The notes: generated by a model not told the origin, from the letters alone. A stretch of DNA of 64,000 nucleotides from Vreelandella sulfidaeris (GCA_007182875.1 AP019514.1:496001-560000), one strand, 5' to 3'; numbered from the stretch's first letter, positions 1 through 11,786 are shown. Program-made: numbers and translations.

Positions 1-22
1 GAAACGCATGGCTATCCTCCTT
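1..22 (-). other. start of a gene leaving the window
   Basis: On the minus strand an ATG at 9-7 is preceded six bases upstream by a strong Shine-Dalgarno sequence (AAGGAGG, complement of 16-22). Only three codons (Met-Arg-Phe) lie in the window, so the product cannot be named. It would be the next gene downstream of valS. Confidence 0.45.
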
Positions 23-170
23 AATATGCCAAGTGATTAAAATGCCGGTTAAACGAAGCGTTAACCGACATCACTATCAACATAGTCAAGGAGGCACGGG
101 CGTCCAGTGGCAGGCGAACTAATAAGCGCGTAAGCCCCTAACCCAACAGCATTTATAACTTTCGTTAATC

Positions 171-199
171 GGCGGTACTGCTCAGCACCGCCTTCTTTT
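171..199 (+). terminator. hairpin with T-rich tail downstream of valS
   Basis: GGCGGTACTG pairs with CAGCACCGCC (one mismatch, two-base loop), followed on the plus strand by TTCTTTT. The T tract lies on the plus strand, although the neighbouring gene valS runs on the minus strand. It may end valS inefficiently or block plus-strand transcription. Confidence 0.4.
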
Positions 200-225
200 A
201 GCTGAAAGCTATCATGTGAGCTTAC

Positions 226-3067
226 TTACAACGCCTCGATCTTGGCTCGCTGCTCTTCCAATAGCAGCTTGGTGGCTTGGAATTCGACTAGCTTGCCGCG
301 CTCTTTTCGACGACCGCTACGGGAGCTTTGGCGATAAAACCGTCGTTCCCGAGTTTTTCTCAATGCCACCGATGAGCTTGTCCTGCTTCTCTATCTCTTT
401 GTTGAGACGTGCCAGCTCTGCATCTTTATCGATCAAGTCCGCCATCGGGACCAGCACTTCCATATCGCCCACTAATTGCGTGGCGGAAAGCGGCGCATCG
501 TTGGGATTTTCAAGCCAGGTCACGCTTTCCAACTTGGCCAATTTGGATAGAAAATGTCGGTTGCTCTCCAGGCGCTCGGCATCCTCGGGCCTGCCTTTGG
601 TCAGCAGTACGTCGAGCAGTTTGCCGGGCGAGATGTTCATCTCAGCGCGGATGTTACGGACAGCGATGATGACCCCTTTTAGCCACTCGATGTCCAGGCT
701 AGCCTGATGGTCGACTTTACTCTCGTCGGTTTCCGGCCAAGCTTGATGCATGATCGATGCATCCTTGCCCATATAAGCTCCCGATAGGGGTGCGACACGC
801 TGCCAGATCTCTTCGGTGATATAGGGCATCATCGGGTGAGCAAGGCGCAGGGTCGTTTCCAGAACTCGCACCAGTGTGCGGCGCGTTCCACGCTTAGCTT
901 CGGCACTGGCATTCTCGTCCCAAAGTACCGGCTTGGAAAGCTCCAAATACCAGTCGCAATACTCGTTCCAGACAAATTCATATAGCGCCTGGGAAGCATG
1001 ATCGAAGCGATACTCATCCATTGCTTTGGTGACTTGGGCTTCGGTTTTCTGTAACTGCGAGATAATCCAGCGATCAGCTAGGGAAAGCTCAACCTCTTCA
1101 CCGCTGGTACCGCAATCTTCGCCTTCGGCGTTCATTAGCACGTAGCGCGAGGCGTTCCACAGCTTATTGCAGAAATTGCGGTAGCCTTCCAGGCGGTTCA
1201 TATCAAACTTGATATCGCGTCCGGTGGTCGCTTGGGAGAGGAAGGTAAAGCGCAGTGCATCGGTGCCATGGGCTTCAATGCCGTCTTTAAACTCGTCCCG
1301 AGTGGCTTTGGCAATTGCTTTGGCCTGTTTCGGCTGCATCATATTACCGGTGCGTTTTTCGAGTAACTCATCCAGGGTGATGCCGTCGATCAGGTCGATG
1401 GGGTCGAGCACGTTGCCCTTGGATTTGGACATTTTCTGGCCTTGGCCATCGCGTACCAACCCATGTACATAGACGGTTTTGAACGGGACTTCACCGGTGA
1501 ACTTCAGCGTCATCATGATCATCCGGGCAACCCAGAAGAAGATGATGTCAAAGCCGGTCACCAGCACGCTGGAGGGATGGAAGGTCTCCAGTTCCGGCGT
1601 TTTTCAGGCCAGCCTAATGTGCCAAACGTCCATAGGCCCGAGCTGAACCAAGTGTCGAGTACGTCTTCGTCCTGGGTAAGCACCAACTCGGGATCGAGCG
1701 CGTGTTTCTCGCGGGCTTCCTCTTCGCTACGGGCAACATAGACATTGCCTTCGGGGTCGTACCAAGCCGGAATGCGGTGGCCCCACCACAGCTGGCGAGA
1801 AATACACCAGTCCTGCAGGTCGCGCATCCAGGCAAAGTACATGTTTTCGTAATTCTTGGGCACAAATTGAATATTGCCGTTTTCCACCGCTTCAATGGCG
1901 GGCTTGGCGAGGGATTCCACGGCGACAAACCATTGATCGGTTAGCAGCGGCTCAATGACGTCGCCGGAGCGGTCGCCATAGGGCAGGGTATTGTTAACGG
2001 CTTCTACCTGTTCCAGTAGGCCCAGGGCATCCATATCGGCAACGATCTGCTTGCGCGCTTCGAATCTGTCTAGTTCGGCGTACTTGGCAGGCAGGCTGGC
2101 ATCTTCGTCGGGCTGGGGCTGGCCTTTAAGATCGAAGATTTCGGCTTTTCAAGGATCGTTGCGTCTTTGGAGAAAACATTGATGAGTAAGTGGTTCTGAC
2201 GCTTGCCGACTTCGTAGTCGTTAAAATCGTGGGCGGGGGTAATCTTGACGCAGCCGGAACCTTTCTCCATGTCGGCGTGCTCGTCGGCGACGACCGGAAT
2301 ACGGCGACCCACCAGTGGCAGTTCGATAAATTTACCGACCAGCGACGCGTAACGCGCGTCTTCGGGATTCACCGCCACACCGGTATCGCCCAACAGGGTT
2401 TCCGGTCGGGTGGTAGCGACCACCACGTAATCTTTGCCATCAGCGGTTTTGACGCCATCCGCTAGCGGATAGCGGAAGTGCCAGAAGCTGCCCTGCTGTT
2501 CTTTGTTTTCCACTTCTAAGTCAGAAATGGCGGTGTGCAGTGTCGGGTCCCAGTTGACCAAACGCTTGCCACGATAAATCAGCTTTTCTTCGTGCAGACG
2601 CACGAATACTTCTTGAACTGCTTTGTAGAAGCCGTCGTCCATGGTGAAGCGTTCGCGAGACCAGTCGACGCTGGCGCCCATACGGCGCAACTGGCGAGTA
2701 ATATGGCCACCTGACTCTGCTTTCCACTCCCATACCTTGTCAATGAATGCGTCGCGCCCCAGGTCATGGCGGGTTTTGCCTTCTTCTGCAGCTATCTTGC
2801 GCTCGACCAGCATTTGCGTGGCGATACCGGCGTGATCGGTGCCTACCTGCCATAAAGTGTTATTACCCTGCATCCGCTTCCAACGCGTCAGGGTATCCAT
2901 AATGGTGTCCTGGAACGCATGGCCCATGTGTAGGCTGCCGGTCACATTGGGTGGTGGAATCATGATCGAAAAGGCGTGCCCTGGCCGGAAGGAGCGAATC
3001 GATTATCGGCTTCCCAGCGCTCGTACCAGCGGGTTTCGATCTGTTCGGGTTGGTAGGTCTTTTCCAT
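226..3067 (-). CDS. valS: valyl-tRNA synthetase (reading frame broken by indels)
   Basis: Class I aminoacyl-tRNA synthetase charging tRNA-Val in the cytoplasm. Seen here: the HIGH-type motif HMGH after PPPNVTGS near the N-terminus, the KMSKS loop ([10 protein letters not shown]) at about 1410-1440, an anticodon-binding domain, and the C-terminal coiled coil ending KIEAL. Length is about 947 residues, normal for ValS. The start ATG at 3067 opens MEKTYQPEQ, as expected for the family. The frame breaks near 355, 1602, 2147 and 2972. At each place adding one base to an A/T run (as in GAAAAACTC) restores the family sequence. An essential gene cannot carry four real frameshifts, so these are read as sequence errors. 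Confidence 0.95.
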
Positions 3068-3162
3068 GGAGAGTCGGCTCACGGCTGGCAAGAAATGTGC
3101 AAAATGTAAAAATGTATAGCGCAAGAGTATACCGCGGGAGTGGCGTAGCCGTCAGGTGGTAC

Positions 3163-4389
3163 TCATGTCGGATTATTAGGGCGAGCAGTTTTCGCAGGGT
3201 GCTGATGCGAAGACTGATGCGAAGAGAAACCGTGCATGGCGAGTAGCCCGAGAATGGGCCCCGGCAGCAGCCACCAGATTACCGCCAGCGACTGGCTCGA
3301 CCACAGCGCGGTAACCAGTGCGATAGAAGGGATGGTTAACCCAAAACCGATCGCGTTCATCATCGCCAGTGCCGCGCCTAACCGCTCTGGCGGTGCTGTG
3401 GCGCTGGCCAGCGCTGAAAATTGGGCGGAATCGGCAATCACGCTGACGCCCCATACACCCAGTAGCGTCAATAACAACCAAGGCGAGGCGCTGCCCAAAA
3501 GAGGATAAACCAAACACAGTGCACCCGAAGTAGCTAACGCCACGCAGGCCACTCGATCGCTGCCTATGCGACGGCTAAATTTACCCGCGAGTACGCAGCC
3601 GGGTAAGCCCAACGCAATCACCGCAAAGCTCAGCCACGGCTGGGCGCTGTTTGAAGCACCCAAACGCTCAAGTTCACGGGCAACCAAAAACGGCACCAGC
3701 GCCCACAGTGCATATAGCTCCCAACAATGGCCGAAATAACCCAGCGCGGCGGCACGAAAGCGGGGTTGTTTGAAAGCGGCTAACCCGGCCCACGGGCGCC
3801 CACTCTTGGCGGTCGCCGGAAGGTGAGGACCAACGCCCAGTTTGAAAATCATCAGCGCGGCGACCAGCGCCAACAATGAGGCCAACAGCAGCGGCCACTG
3901 CCAGGGCAGGTTCAGCGTTAACCCGCGCAGCAGGTGAGGGGAAGCGATGCCCAGCGTCAACATACCCACCAGCCAGCCCAGTGCCGCCCCGGCGTGGCTG
4001 GGTGTCCAACTCACCACCAGCTTCATCCCCAGCGGGTAGATGCCCGCTAGACAAAGGCCAGTCGCAAAGCGTGCCACCGTGGCAAGCGTTACGCTCTCGG
4101 CCACACCGATAAAGGCGGCGTTGATCAGCGCGCCGAGCACGGCAGAAATCGCAAACAGGTGGCTGGCACGGACGCGGTCGGCAAGGCCAGTGGTGGCAAT
4201 CAGCAGCGTACCGCTAATAAACCCGGCCTGCACGGCGATGGTTAATAGACCCAAATCGCTTTCGCTAAGGCCCACGGCCTCCTGCAGCGCCAAGCCAACG
4301 CCGTTAACGCTAAACCACAGCGAGGTGCCGAACAGTTGGGCAGTGACAATGACGGCTAAGGGGTAGCGGGTAAGCGGTGATGTAGGCAT
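3163..4389 (-). CDS. MFS transporter
   Basis: Inner-membrane protein of about 408 residues with roughly twelve hydrophobic segments, typical of the major facilitator superfamily. It opens MPTSPLTRYPLAVIVTAQLFG. The start at 4389 is chosen over the upstream in-frame ATG (4416) because GGAAGAG sits seven bases before it. The loop after the second helix (GLADRVRASH) fits the MFS motif between TM2 and TM3. It lies between holC and valS on the same strand, separated from holC by about 30 bases, and may be cotranscribed with them. The substrate cannot be told from sequence; CynX/NimT-like exporters are one possibility. The reading frame is intact. Confidence 0.8.
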   Translation of the reverse strand: MPTSPLTRYPLAVIVTAQLFGTSLWFSVNGVGLALQEAVGLSESDLGLLTIAVQAGFISGTLLIATTGLADRVRASHLFAISAVLGALINAAFIGVAESVTLATVARFATGLCLAGIYPLGMKLVVSWTPSHAGAALGWLVGMLTLGIASPHLLRGLTLNLPWQWPLLLASLLALVAALMIFKLGVGPHLPATAKSGRPWAGLAAFKQPRFRAAALGYFGHCWELYALWALVPFLVARELERLGASNSAQPWLSFAVIALGLPGCVLAGKFSRRIGSDRVACVALATSGALCLVYPLLGSASPWLLLTLLGVWGVSVIADSAQFSALASATAPPERLGAALAMMNAIGFGLTIPSIALVTALWSSQSLAVIWWLLPGPILGLLAMHGFSSHQSSHQHPAKTARPNNPT

Positions 4390-4418
4390 ATCAAGTCTCT
4401 TCCGCTGAGTTAGCATTA

Positions 4419-4850
4419 TTAACCGAGCTTGTGCGGCACTACTTCATAACCCATTTCTTTATAGCGCTGCCAACAGGCGCGTTTGGCGACCAACACTTGT
4501 TGGTGTTGATTGATGATCTCGGCAATACGCGCGTAGTGCTCCACGCCGTCGGGAATGTCGGGGTGCAAATTGAGTAGTGCGGTCTCTTCCGCGGGGATTG
4601 GCAACTGCTGCCAGCCTAGCGTGATCGGTACGCTGGCGGCCATTTCGCTATCTTCCAGGGCGTGGGGTAAATAAGCGTCCGGGCGAAAATTCCATAGCGC
4701 TGCGTCGGCTTGCTCGGCGAGGGCTTTATCCTCGCAGTGAAGATGCAAGCGATAGCCTTTGCGCCAGATGGTTTCGGCAAGCTTGCAAGCAAACTGTAAG
4801 CGCGCTTCCAGCGTGGTATCGGGCAAAATATAGAAATCAATGCGCGCCAT
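4419..4850 (-). CDS. holC: DNA polymerase III subunit chi
   Basis: HolC family protein of 143 residues. Chi binds psi in the clamp-loader complex and contacts single-strand binding protein at the replication fork. The sequence begins MARIDFYILPDTT and carries the family features: the early DFY, the LHLHCEDKALAEQAD segment, and the LNLHPDIP region. It usually sits between pepA and valS. Here ilvE separates it from pepA and an MFS gene separates it from valS. The frame is intact. Confidence 0.92.
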   Translation of the reverse strand: MARIDFYILPDTTLEARLQFACKLAETIWRKGYRLHLHCEDKALAEQADAALWNFRPDAYLPHALEDSEMAASVPITLGWQQLPIPAEETALLNLHPDIPDGVEHYARIAEIINQHQQVLVAKRACWQRYKEMGYEVVPHKLG

Positions 4851-4949
4851 CGGCGGCTCCAGCGATTGCGGATAAGGGTGCTGCTGATAAACAGCGCCGC
4901 CGCAAACGTTGCGGCGGCATTGAGTGGGTAGCGTTAACGCTAAAGCAGC

Positions 4950-6073
4950 TTAAACCAGCTGGGTTAGCCAGCCGTACTTATCTTCACTGCGGCCATATTG
5001 CAGGTCGAGTAGTTTGGTACGGATGCGCATGGCGATCTCATTGCTGTTGTTATTGGCGTCACTTGCTGCGAGACGAATACGCTCGTTCTCAGTGACCAGT
5101 TCGCCCACCGGGGTGATGACCGCTGCGGTGCCGCAGGCAAAACTTCGGTGATCTCGCCGGACGCTGCGCCTTCACGCCACTCATCAATACTGATGGGGCG
5201 CTCTTCGGGCGTGAGGCCTTCATCTTTAGCCAGCGTGAGTACTGAATTGCGCGTCACGCCTTCCAGAATGGTGTCCGTTAGGCGCGGCGTCACTAATCGG
5301 CCATCGTTGAAGACGAAGAACAGGTTCATACCGCCGAGCTCTTCGACCCACTTGTTTTCAGCAGCATCAAGGAAGGCGACCTGACCACACTGGTGAGCCT
5401 CGGCCTCTTTTGTGCCGCTAATGAAGCGGCGTAGTTTCCGCCACATTTGGCAAAGCCGGTGCCGCCTGCAGCAGCACGCTTGTAGTTTGAAGATAGCCAG
5501 ATCGATACCGGGGCAATACCGCCTTTAAAGTAAGCCGCCGCCGGGGAGGCGATCACGTAGTAATCGACTTCTTGTGACGGGCGAACACCTAGGAACGCTT
5601 CAGAAGCGATCATAAACGGGCGCAGGTAGAGGCTGCACTCGTCGGCGGCACTGGCAGGCGTGGGTACCCAGGCGTGGTCTTGGGCCAGCAACGCCTTTAG
5701 CGAGCCAATGAAGTCTTCGTCGGAAAGTTCCGGTAGCGCTAACCGGCGGGCACTGCGACGAAAACGTTCGGCGTTTTTCTCAGGGCGGAACGTCCAGATG
5801 GAGCCGTCGGCGTGACGGTAGGCTTTGATACCCTCAAAAATTTCCCTGGCCGTAATGCAGCACCGAAGCGGCGGGGTCGAGTGTTAGTGGCCCGTAGGGG
5901 CGCACCTGGTGGCCGTGCCAGTCAGCGTCCCCGGTCCAGCGGATATGCGCCATATGATCGGTAAAGTAGCGACCAAAACCGGGGTTTTTAAGAATGTTTT
6001 CGCGAATCTCATCGGCCATTGGCTGATTGGATGGCAGGGTTTCAAAACTCGTTTCAAAGCTGGCAGTGGGCAC
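4950..6073 (-). CDS. ilvE: branched-chain amino acid aminotransferase (frame broken)
   Basis: PLP-dependent fold-type IV aminotransferase of about 373 residues for the last step of Ile, Leu and Val synthesis. It resembles the longer BCAT form: an N-terminal extension with FGRYFTDHM, then [16 protein letters not shown], the [12 protein letters not shown] segment, lysine-containing [15 protein letters not shown], and [16 protein letters not shown]. The start is a GTG at 6073 behind GGAGAG eight bases upstream. Frame breaks near 5847, 5412 and 5137 are single-base changes in homopolymers; correcting them gives GQEIFEG, AQKEAE and [10 protein letters not shown]. The gene stands between holC and pepA, a position usually empty. 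Confidence 0.9.
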
Positions 6074-6245
6074 GGCTGTTACTCTCCGCTTGAACCGGCC
6101 CTGTAAGAGGGGCGGTTGGGTGTTATTGACGAAACGCTAAAGATTCAGCGAGTTTAAGCTCGCTGTACCTTGATATATTCAGGTTTAACGGTTGCCGCGC
6201 TGAAAGGCAACCGTTGAACACCCGTCGTGTTGATCCGTGATGCTA

Positions 6246-7765
<1,520 letters not shown>

Positions 7766-7911
7766 GATGTCTCCAACAAGACAAGCATCGAGGGATTCGG
7801 GATAATGCCCCGTTGCTTTTGATTTTGAAAAGGGACTGAGGATAGTTTGATTAGTGTACCCAAGCCATCCACTTATTGCATGGCATCCTGTACGACTAGC
7901 CGGAGAGCGCG

Positions 7912-8991
7912 TTGATTTTATTTCGGTATCTAACTCGCGAAGTGTTACTCACCATGTCGGCAGTCGCTGGCATTTTACTATTGGTGATTATGGGCAGCCG
8001 GTTTATCCGCTATTTTTCGGACGCGGCGGAAGGTGATATCCCGGTCACCATGTTAGGCAGCCTGATGGTGTTTCATTTGCCTGGCTTTATGGAGCTAATT
8101 TTACCGCTGTCGTTCTTTCTAGGCATCTTATTGGCCTACGGACAGCTTTATATGAACAGCGAAATTACCGTGATGGTCGCCTGTGGCATGAGCCCTACGC
8201 GGCTATTGAAGGTAACTCTACTGCCCGCCAGCGTCGTGTCGGTGCTGGTAGGGGTCTGTAGCCTGTGGTTGACACCCTATGGGGCGCTGCAAACCGAAAC
8301 CGCATTGGAAGAGCAGCGCAGCCGCCTGGATGTATCCGTACTGGCACCCGGTCGCTTTCAGGAGTTTGGTGGTGGTCGTACCGCTTACATTGGAGGCTTC
8401 TCAAGCGATGGTTCGGAAATGCAGGATGTGTTGGTACACGAGCAGAACCTGCAGGGCGACGAAGGTACCCACGACTACGTGACCCGCGCCGCATCGGGCT
8501 ATCAGGAAACGCGACTTAAAACCGGTAGCCGCTTTCTGGTGCTGGATGATGGCGAGCGCTATGGGGTGACGCCGGGTGATAAGAGCGCCGAGCGGCTAAC
8601 GTTTGAGCGTTATACATTGCGCCTAGGGCTGAACCGTGACAGGCAGGAGCTGGATTCACTGGAGTACGCCACTACGTCGGCGCTATGGAGTAACCCAAGC
8701 CCTCGTGCCCAAGCCCAGTGGCAGTGGCGGGCAGGGCTCCCGCTTATGGTGTTTGTGCTGGCCTTGATGGCGCAGCCGCTTTCTCGGGTTAATCCTCGCC
8801 AGGGGCGCTTTGGCAAATTGTTACCCGCCGTCTTTTTATACGTTGCCTATCTCAGCTTGCTGCTGGCAGCGGTCGATGCGATTGGCAGCGGTACCTGGTC
8901 AAGCCTGCTGGGGGTATGGCCGGTACATGGAGTGTTCTTAGGGCTGGGGCTGCTAATGCTGTGGCGCTCGCAACGTAAGGGGATGCGCTAA
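7912..8991 (+). CDS. lptF: LPS export permease LptF
   Basis: Inner-membrane permease of the LptB2FGC transporter that extracts lipopolysaccharide and feeds it to the periplasmic bridge. It has 359 residues, an intact frame, three N-terminal membrane segments, a periplasmic jellyroll domain (about residues 120-255), and three C-terminal segments. The start is TTG at 7912 with GGAG six bases upstream, matching the family N-terminus MILFRYLTREVL. The stop overlaps the lptG ATG, so the two are translationally coupled. Confidence 0.93.
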   Translation: MILFRYLTREVLLTMSAVAGILLLVIMGSRFIRYFSDAAEGDIPVTMLGSLMVFHLPGFMELILPLSFFLGILLAYGQLYMNSEITVMVACGMSPTRLLKVTLLPASVVSVLVGVCSLWLTPYGALQTETALEEQRSRLDVSVLAPGRFQEFGGGRTAYIGGFSSDGSEMQDVLVHEQNLQGDEGTHDYVTRAASGYQETRLKTGSRFLVLDDGERYGVTPGDKSAERLTFERYTLRLGLNRDRQELDSLEYATTSALWSNPSPRAQAQWQWRAGLPLMVFVLALMAQPLSRVNPRQGRFGKLLPAVFLYVAYLSLLLAAVDAIGSGTWSSLLGVWPVHGVFLGLGLLMLWRSQRKGMR

Positions 8992-10054
8992 TGGTGCTTG
9001 ACCGTCTCGATCGTTATATTGCCCGCAACGTGCTGGCGGCCATTGTCGTCGTTCAGTTCGTACTGCTGGGCTTGGATATTACTATTGCCTATATCGATGA
9101 TTTAGGCGATGTACAGGCTGGCTACACGGCTCTAGATGCGCTGATTTACCTGCTAATGCGCACCCCTTGGCGTTTCTATCAATACGCGCCGGTAGCGGTA
9201 TTGATTGGCGCGCTGATTGGTCTGGGCAGCATGGCCTCCAGCAATGAGCTGACCGTTATGCGCGCCGCTGGCCGCTCGTTGGCGCGCATTGTGTGGGGGG
9301 TAATGAAGCCAGTCCTTGTGGTCGTTGCCGTGGTGCTAGTGGTGGCGGAGTATGTGAGCCCACGCACCGAGCAATATGCCGAAGCGTGGCGCTTGGAAAA
9401 ATGCAGGGCGAAGGCGCCATGCTGACCAGCCGCAGCGGCTGGCAGATAGAAGGCGACAGCGTTTATCGTTTTGGGGCGATTCGTGCGGATAACGTAGTGC
9501 TAGATTTAACCCGCTACCGTTTTGATGACCGTCAGCTCGTCGAAGCTACCCACGCCCAGCGTGCACGGTGGGAGGGCGACGCTTGGCAATTGGAAAACAT
9601 CGCGACGACACGAATTTTCGATAATCATACCGAGTCTGATCAAACGGCAAGCATGGGGTGGGATACCGCTTTTACTCCTACCCAACTGGAGAGATTACTG
9701 CGCGATATCGAGAGCCAGGCGCCCAGCGAGCTATGGGCCTACGCCCAATTCCTAGAGGCGCAGGGCCTGCAAAATGATCAGGCGCTGCTGTATTTTTTGG
9801 CAGAAGATGCTGATGCCGCTCACCATGGGGTCGTTGGTGCTGATTGCTGCCTCCTTCGTGTTTGGCCCGTTGCGCACAGTTGCGGCGGGCACCCGGGTGT
9901 TTTATGGCGTGGTGACCGGGCTGAGTTTCAAATACGTGCAGGATTTGCTGGCGCCTGCCTCGACCATTTTGGCTTTTCCCCGTCTGGGCTGTTCTTGTGC
10001 CGACCTTGGCGTGTGCAGGGGTAGGGGATCTATTTTCTACGTCGCAATGGCTAA
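8991..10054 (+). CDS. lptG: LPS export permease LptG (frame broken)
   Basis: Partner of LptF in the LPS exporter, about 355 residues. Seen: DRYIARNVLAAIV at the N-terminus, the coupling-helix region SSNELTVMRAAGRS, the periplasmic domain (from GEGAMLTSRSGWQIEGDSVY), and the C-terminal helices GTRVFYGVVTGLSFKYVQDLL and FGFSP. The frame breaks near 9401, 9810 and at two or more points in 9965-10030. After correction the protein ends in YFLRRNG followed by TAA at 10052. It begins by overlapping the lptF stop. Confidence 0.9.
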
Positions 10055-10127
10055 TGCCGCAACGGCGAGCTATTAGGGACGAGGATTATCTAAAACAACC
10101 AACGGCCAACCAGGAGCCCAGAAAACG

Positions 10128-10601
10128 ATGGGAACACGACGCTTTACTCAGTTGGATAGCGTATGGCCAGCGGGCCTTGGTCGACGACTGGGTGCCATGC
10201 TGTATGACGGCTTCTTAGTCACCGCAATTTGGATCGCGGTAACCGTCGCGCATATGGTTTTTTTCCGCTATGTGCTTGGCCAACAGCCCGAAGAGGTTGG
10301 CACTACATCCGGCGATATTTGGAGTCTGCGTCTCATGCTGGTGTTTTTTGTCACCCCTGTTTTTCGTTTTCTCCTGGACCCGGGGTGGGATGACACTCGG
10401 CATGCAGGCGTGGCGGCTGCGGGTGCAAACGGTGGATGGCTATTCGCTGAGTGTAAAGCAGTGCCTTATCCGTTGTGGCGTAGCGTGGCTATCGCTGTTG
10501 GCGTTTGGTTTGGGTTACTGGTGGGTGCTATTCGACCCCGAAAGGCGCAGCTGGCCGGATATTGCATCGAACACGCAAACGGTGGTGTTGCCGAAAAATA
10601 A
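10128..10601 (+). CDS. RDD family membrane protein (frame broken)
   Basis: Small inner-membrane protein of about 157 residues with the RDD domain (Arg-Asp-Asp proteins of unknown, possibly transport, role). Seen: GLGRRLGAMLYDGFLV, where the R and D of the first helix are the name-giving residues, then three hydrophobic helices and the signature GMTLGMQAWRLRV. Two breaks cancel: one in the T run near 10366 and one in the A run at 10593-10597. The corrected C-terminus is VVLPKK and the stop is TAA at 10599. It follows lptG, as often in Halomonas relatives. Confidence 0.82.
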   Translation: MGTRRFTQLDSVWPAGLGRRLGAMLYDGFLVTAIWIAVTVAHMVFFRYVLGQQPEEVGTTSGDIWSLRLMLVFFVTPVFRFLLDPGWDDTRHAGVAAAGANGGWLFAECKAVPYPLWRSVAIAVGVWFGLLVGAIRPRKAQLAGYCIEHANGGVAEK

Positions 10602-10724
10602 TTCCCGCTGGCGTGGTGTCAAATGGATTGCAAAAACATTGTTGCGCCAAGACGTTATCGTGCTTCTCGTATCTGTTAAGACGAATAGCTATCAAAAGCA
10701 GCGATTTCTACTTGAAAAGATGTA

Positions 10725-10739
10725 TGCGAATCATTTACA
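10725..10739 (+). promoter_or_regulatory. putative Fur box upstream of bfd
   Basis: TGCGAATCATTTACA matches the 7-1-7 Fur consensus TGATAATnATTATCA at 11 of 14 informative positions. It lies about 30 bases upstream of the bfd start, overlapping the expected promoter. Iron repression of bfd is known in related bacteria, which makes the site plausible. Confidence 0.5.
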
Positions 10740-10769
10740 TTCATCTCATGACTTTTATGAGGTGTCGCC

Positions 10770-10976
10770 ATGTACGTTTGTGTGTGCAAGGGAGTAACCG
10801 ATCATCAGATTCGCCAGCACGTTAGCGACGGAGCGCGCAGCTGGCGGGAAGTACGCGAGGCAACCGGCTGTGCAACGCAGTGCGGCAAGTGCGCGTGCTA
10901 TGCTAAATCTATTACCCGCGACGCCGTTCAGGAAGCACGCCAAGAAGCCGATATGGGTCTCGCTTACGCTGTGTGA
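10770..10976 (+). CDS. bfd: bacterioferritin-associated ferredoxin
   Basis: 68-residue [2Fe-2S] protein that delivers electrons to bacterioferritin so that stored ferric iron is reduced and released. The four cluster cysteines are visible at Cys4, Cys6, Cys38 and Cys41 (MYVCVC...CGKC), the same numbering as E. coli Bfd. Two extra cysteines are present at 34 and 43. GAGGTG lies eight bases before the ATG. The next gene is bfr, its physiological partner. Confidence 0.95.
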   Translation: MYVCVCKGVTDHQIRQHVSDGARSWREVREATGCATQCGKCACYAKSITRDAVQEARQEADMGLAYAV

Positions 10977-11044
10977 CGCGAATCACTATTGTTAGGGTTA
11001 TCGTTAGCAAATATATGATTTGCTTGAACTTTTAAACACTTTAT

Positions 11045-11073
11045 CTATACTCTCAGGAAAGCTGGGAGTATAG
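11045..11073. promoter_or_regulatory. imperfect palindrome upstream of bfr
   Basis: CTATACTCTCA (11045-11055) pairs with TGGGAGTATAG (11063-11073) with one mismatch (a G-U pair in RNA) around a seven-base loop. It lies about 110 bases upstream of bfr and has no T tract, so it is not a terminator. It could be an operator or a 5' UTR hairpin. The outer arms resemble an IscR type 1 half-site but the central GACT is absent. Confidence 0.45.
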
Positions 11074-11181
11074 CTATGTGCGTCTATACTTCTTCAATAA
11101 CGTAACTGCTTGATCGCATTATTTAAAGGCCAGCTCAAACATTGGCTTAAACATCGGCATTACAGTAGAAAAGGTGACGTC

Positions 11182-11663
11182 ATGAAAGGTGATATTAAAG
11201 TCCTCGAGCATCTGAATAAGGCGCTTGGCAACGAATTGGTCGCGATTAATCAGTACTTTTGCACGCTAAAATGTATAAAGATTGGGGTCTGAAAGCGTTA
11301 GCCAAATGGGAATACGATGAGTCCATCGAAGAGATGCAGCACGCTGATAAAATCATCGAGCGCATTCTGTTTTTGGAGGGCGTGCCTAACCTGCAAGACC
11401 TCGGCAAACTCTACATTGGCGAAAACGTAAAAGAGATGCTCGAGAGTGATCTTAAAATTGAGCACGATGGCCGTAACGACTACATTGAAGCCATCACTTA
11501 TTGCGAAAGCGTCAAAGATTACGTTACCCGCGATATGCTCCGTGATCTGCTCGCCGATGAAGAAGGTCATATCGATCACATCGAAACTGAGCTGAAACTG
11601 ATCGAACAGGTAGGCATTCAGAACTACCTGCAGCGCCAAATGCAGATGGCTGGCGAAGAGTAA
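11182..11663 (+). CDS. bfr: bacterioferritin (frame broken once)
   Basis: Heme-containing 24-mer iron storage protein, about 160 residues. Ferroxidase ligands are visible: Glu18 (GNELVAINQ), Glu51 and His54 ([10 protein letters not shown]), Glu94, Glu127 and His130 (DEEGHIDH). Met52 of EEMQH is the heme ligand, so this is the heme-binding type. AAGGTG precedes the ATG at 11182. One T is missing near 11258, where [12 protein letters not shown] should be read. bfd lies just upstream, and a hairpin terminator follows. Confidence 0.95.
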
Positions 11664-11717
11664 AATTCTTTAGCCAAGCCTTTAGCTAACGTTCTAGTTC
11701 AGCTAAACATGCAACGT

Positions 11718-11746
11718 AAAACGGGCAGCCTTAGGGCTGCCCGTTT
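11718..11746 (+). terminator. bidirectional terminator between bfr and cstA
   Basis: AAAACGGGCAGCC, a TTA loop, then GGGCTGCCCGTTTT: a perfect stem with T runs on both strands. It can end bfr (plus) and cstA (minus), whose 3' ends face each other here. Confidence 0.85.
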
Positions 11747-11786
11747 TCTTCTGATACTACATGATTGCTTTTCAAGCACTAGGACA

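Noticed and set aside
216..707. Plus-strand ORF of 163 codons over the end of valS
   Set aside because: It is antisense to valS, has no family resemblance, and mirrors the codon pattern of the real gene.
317..2963. valS as a pseudogene
   Set aside because: All breaks are single bases in homopolymers of an essential gene, with family sequence continuing on both sides.
11047..11071. IscR type 1 site before bfr
   Set aside because: The outer arms and 25-base length fit, but the central GACT/AGTC halves are missing.
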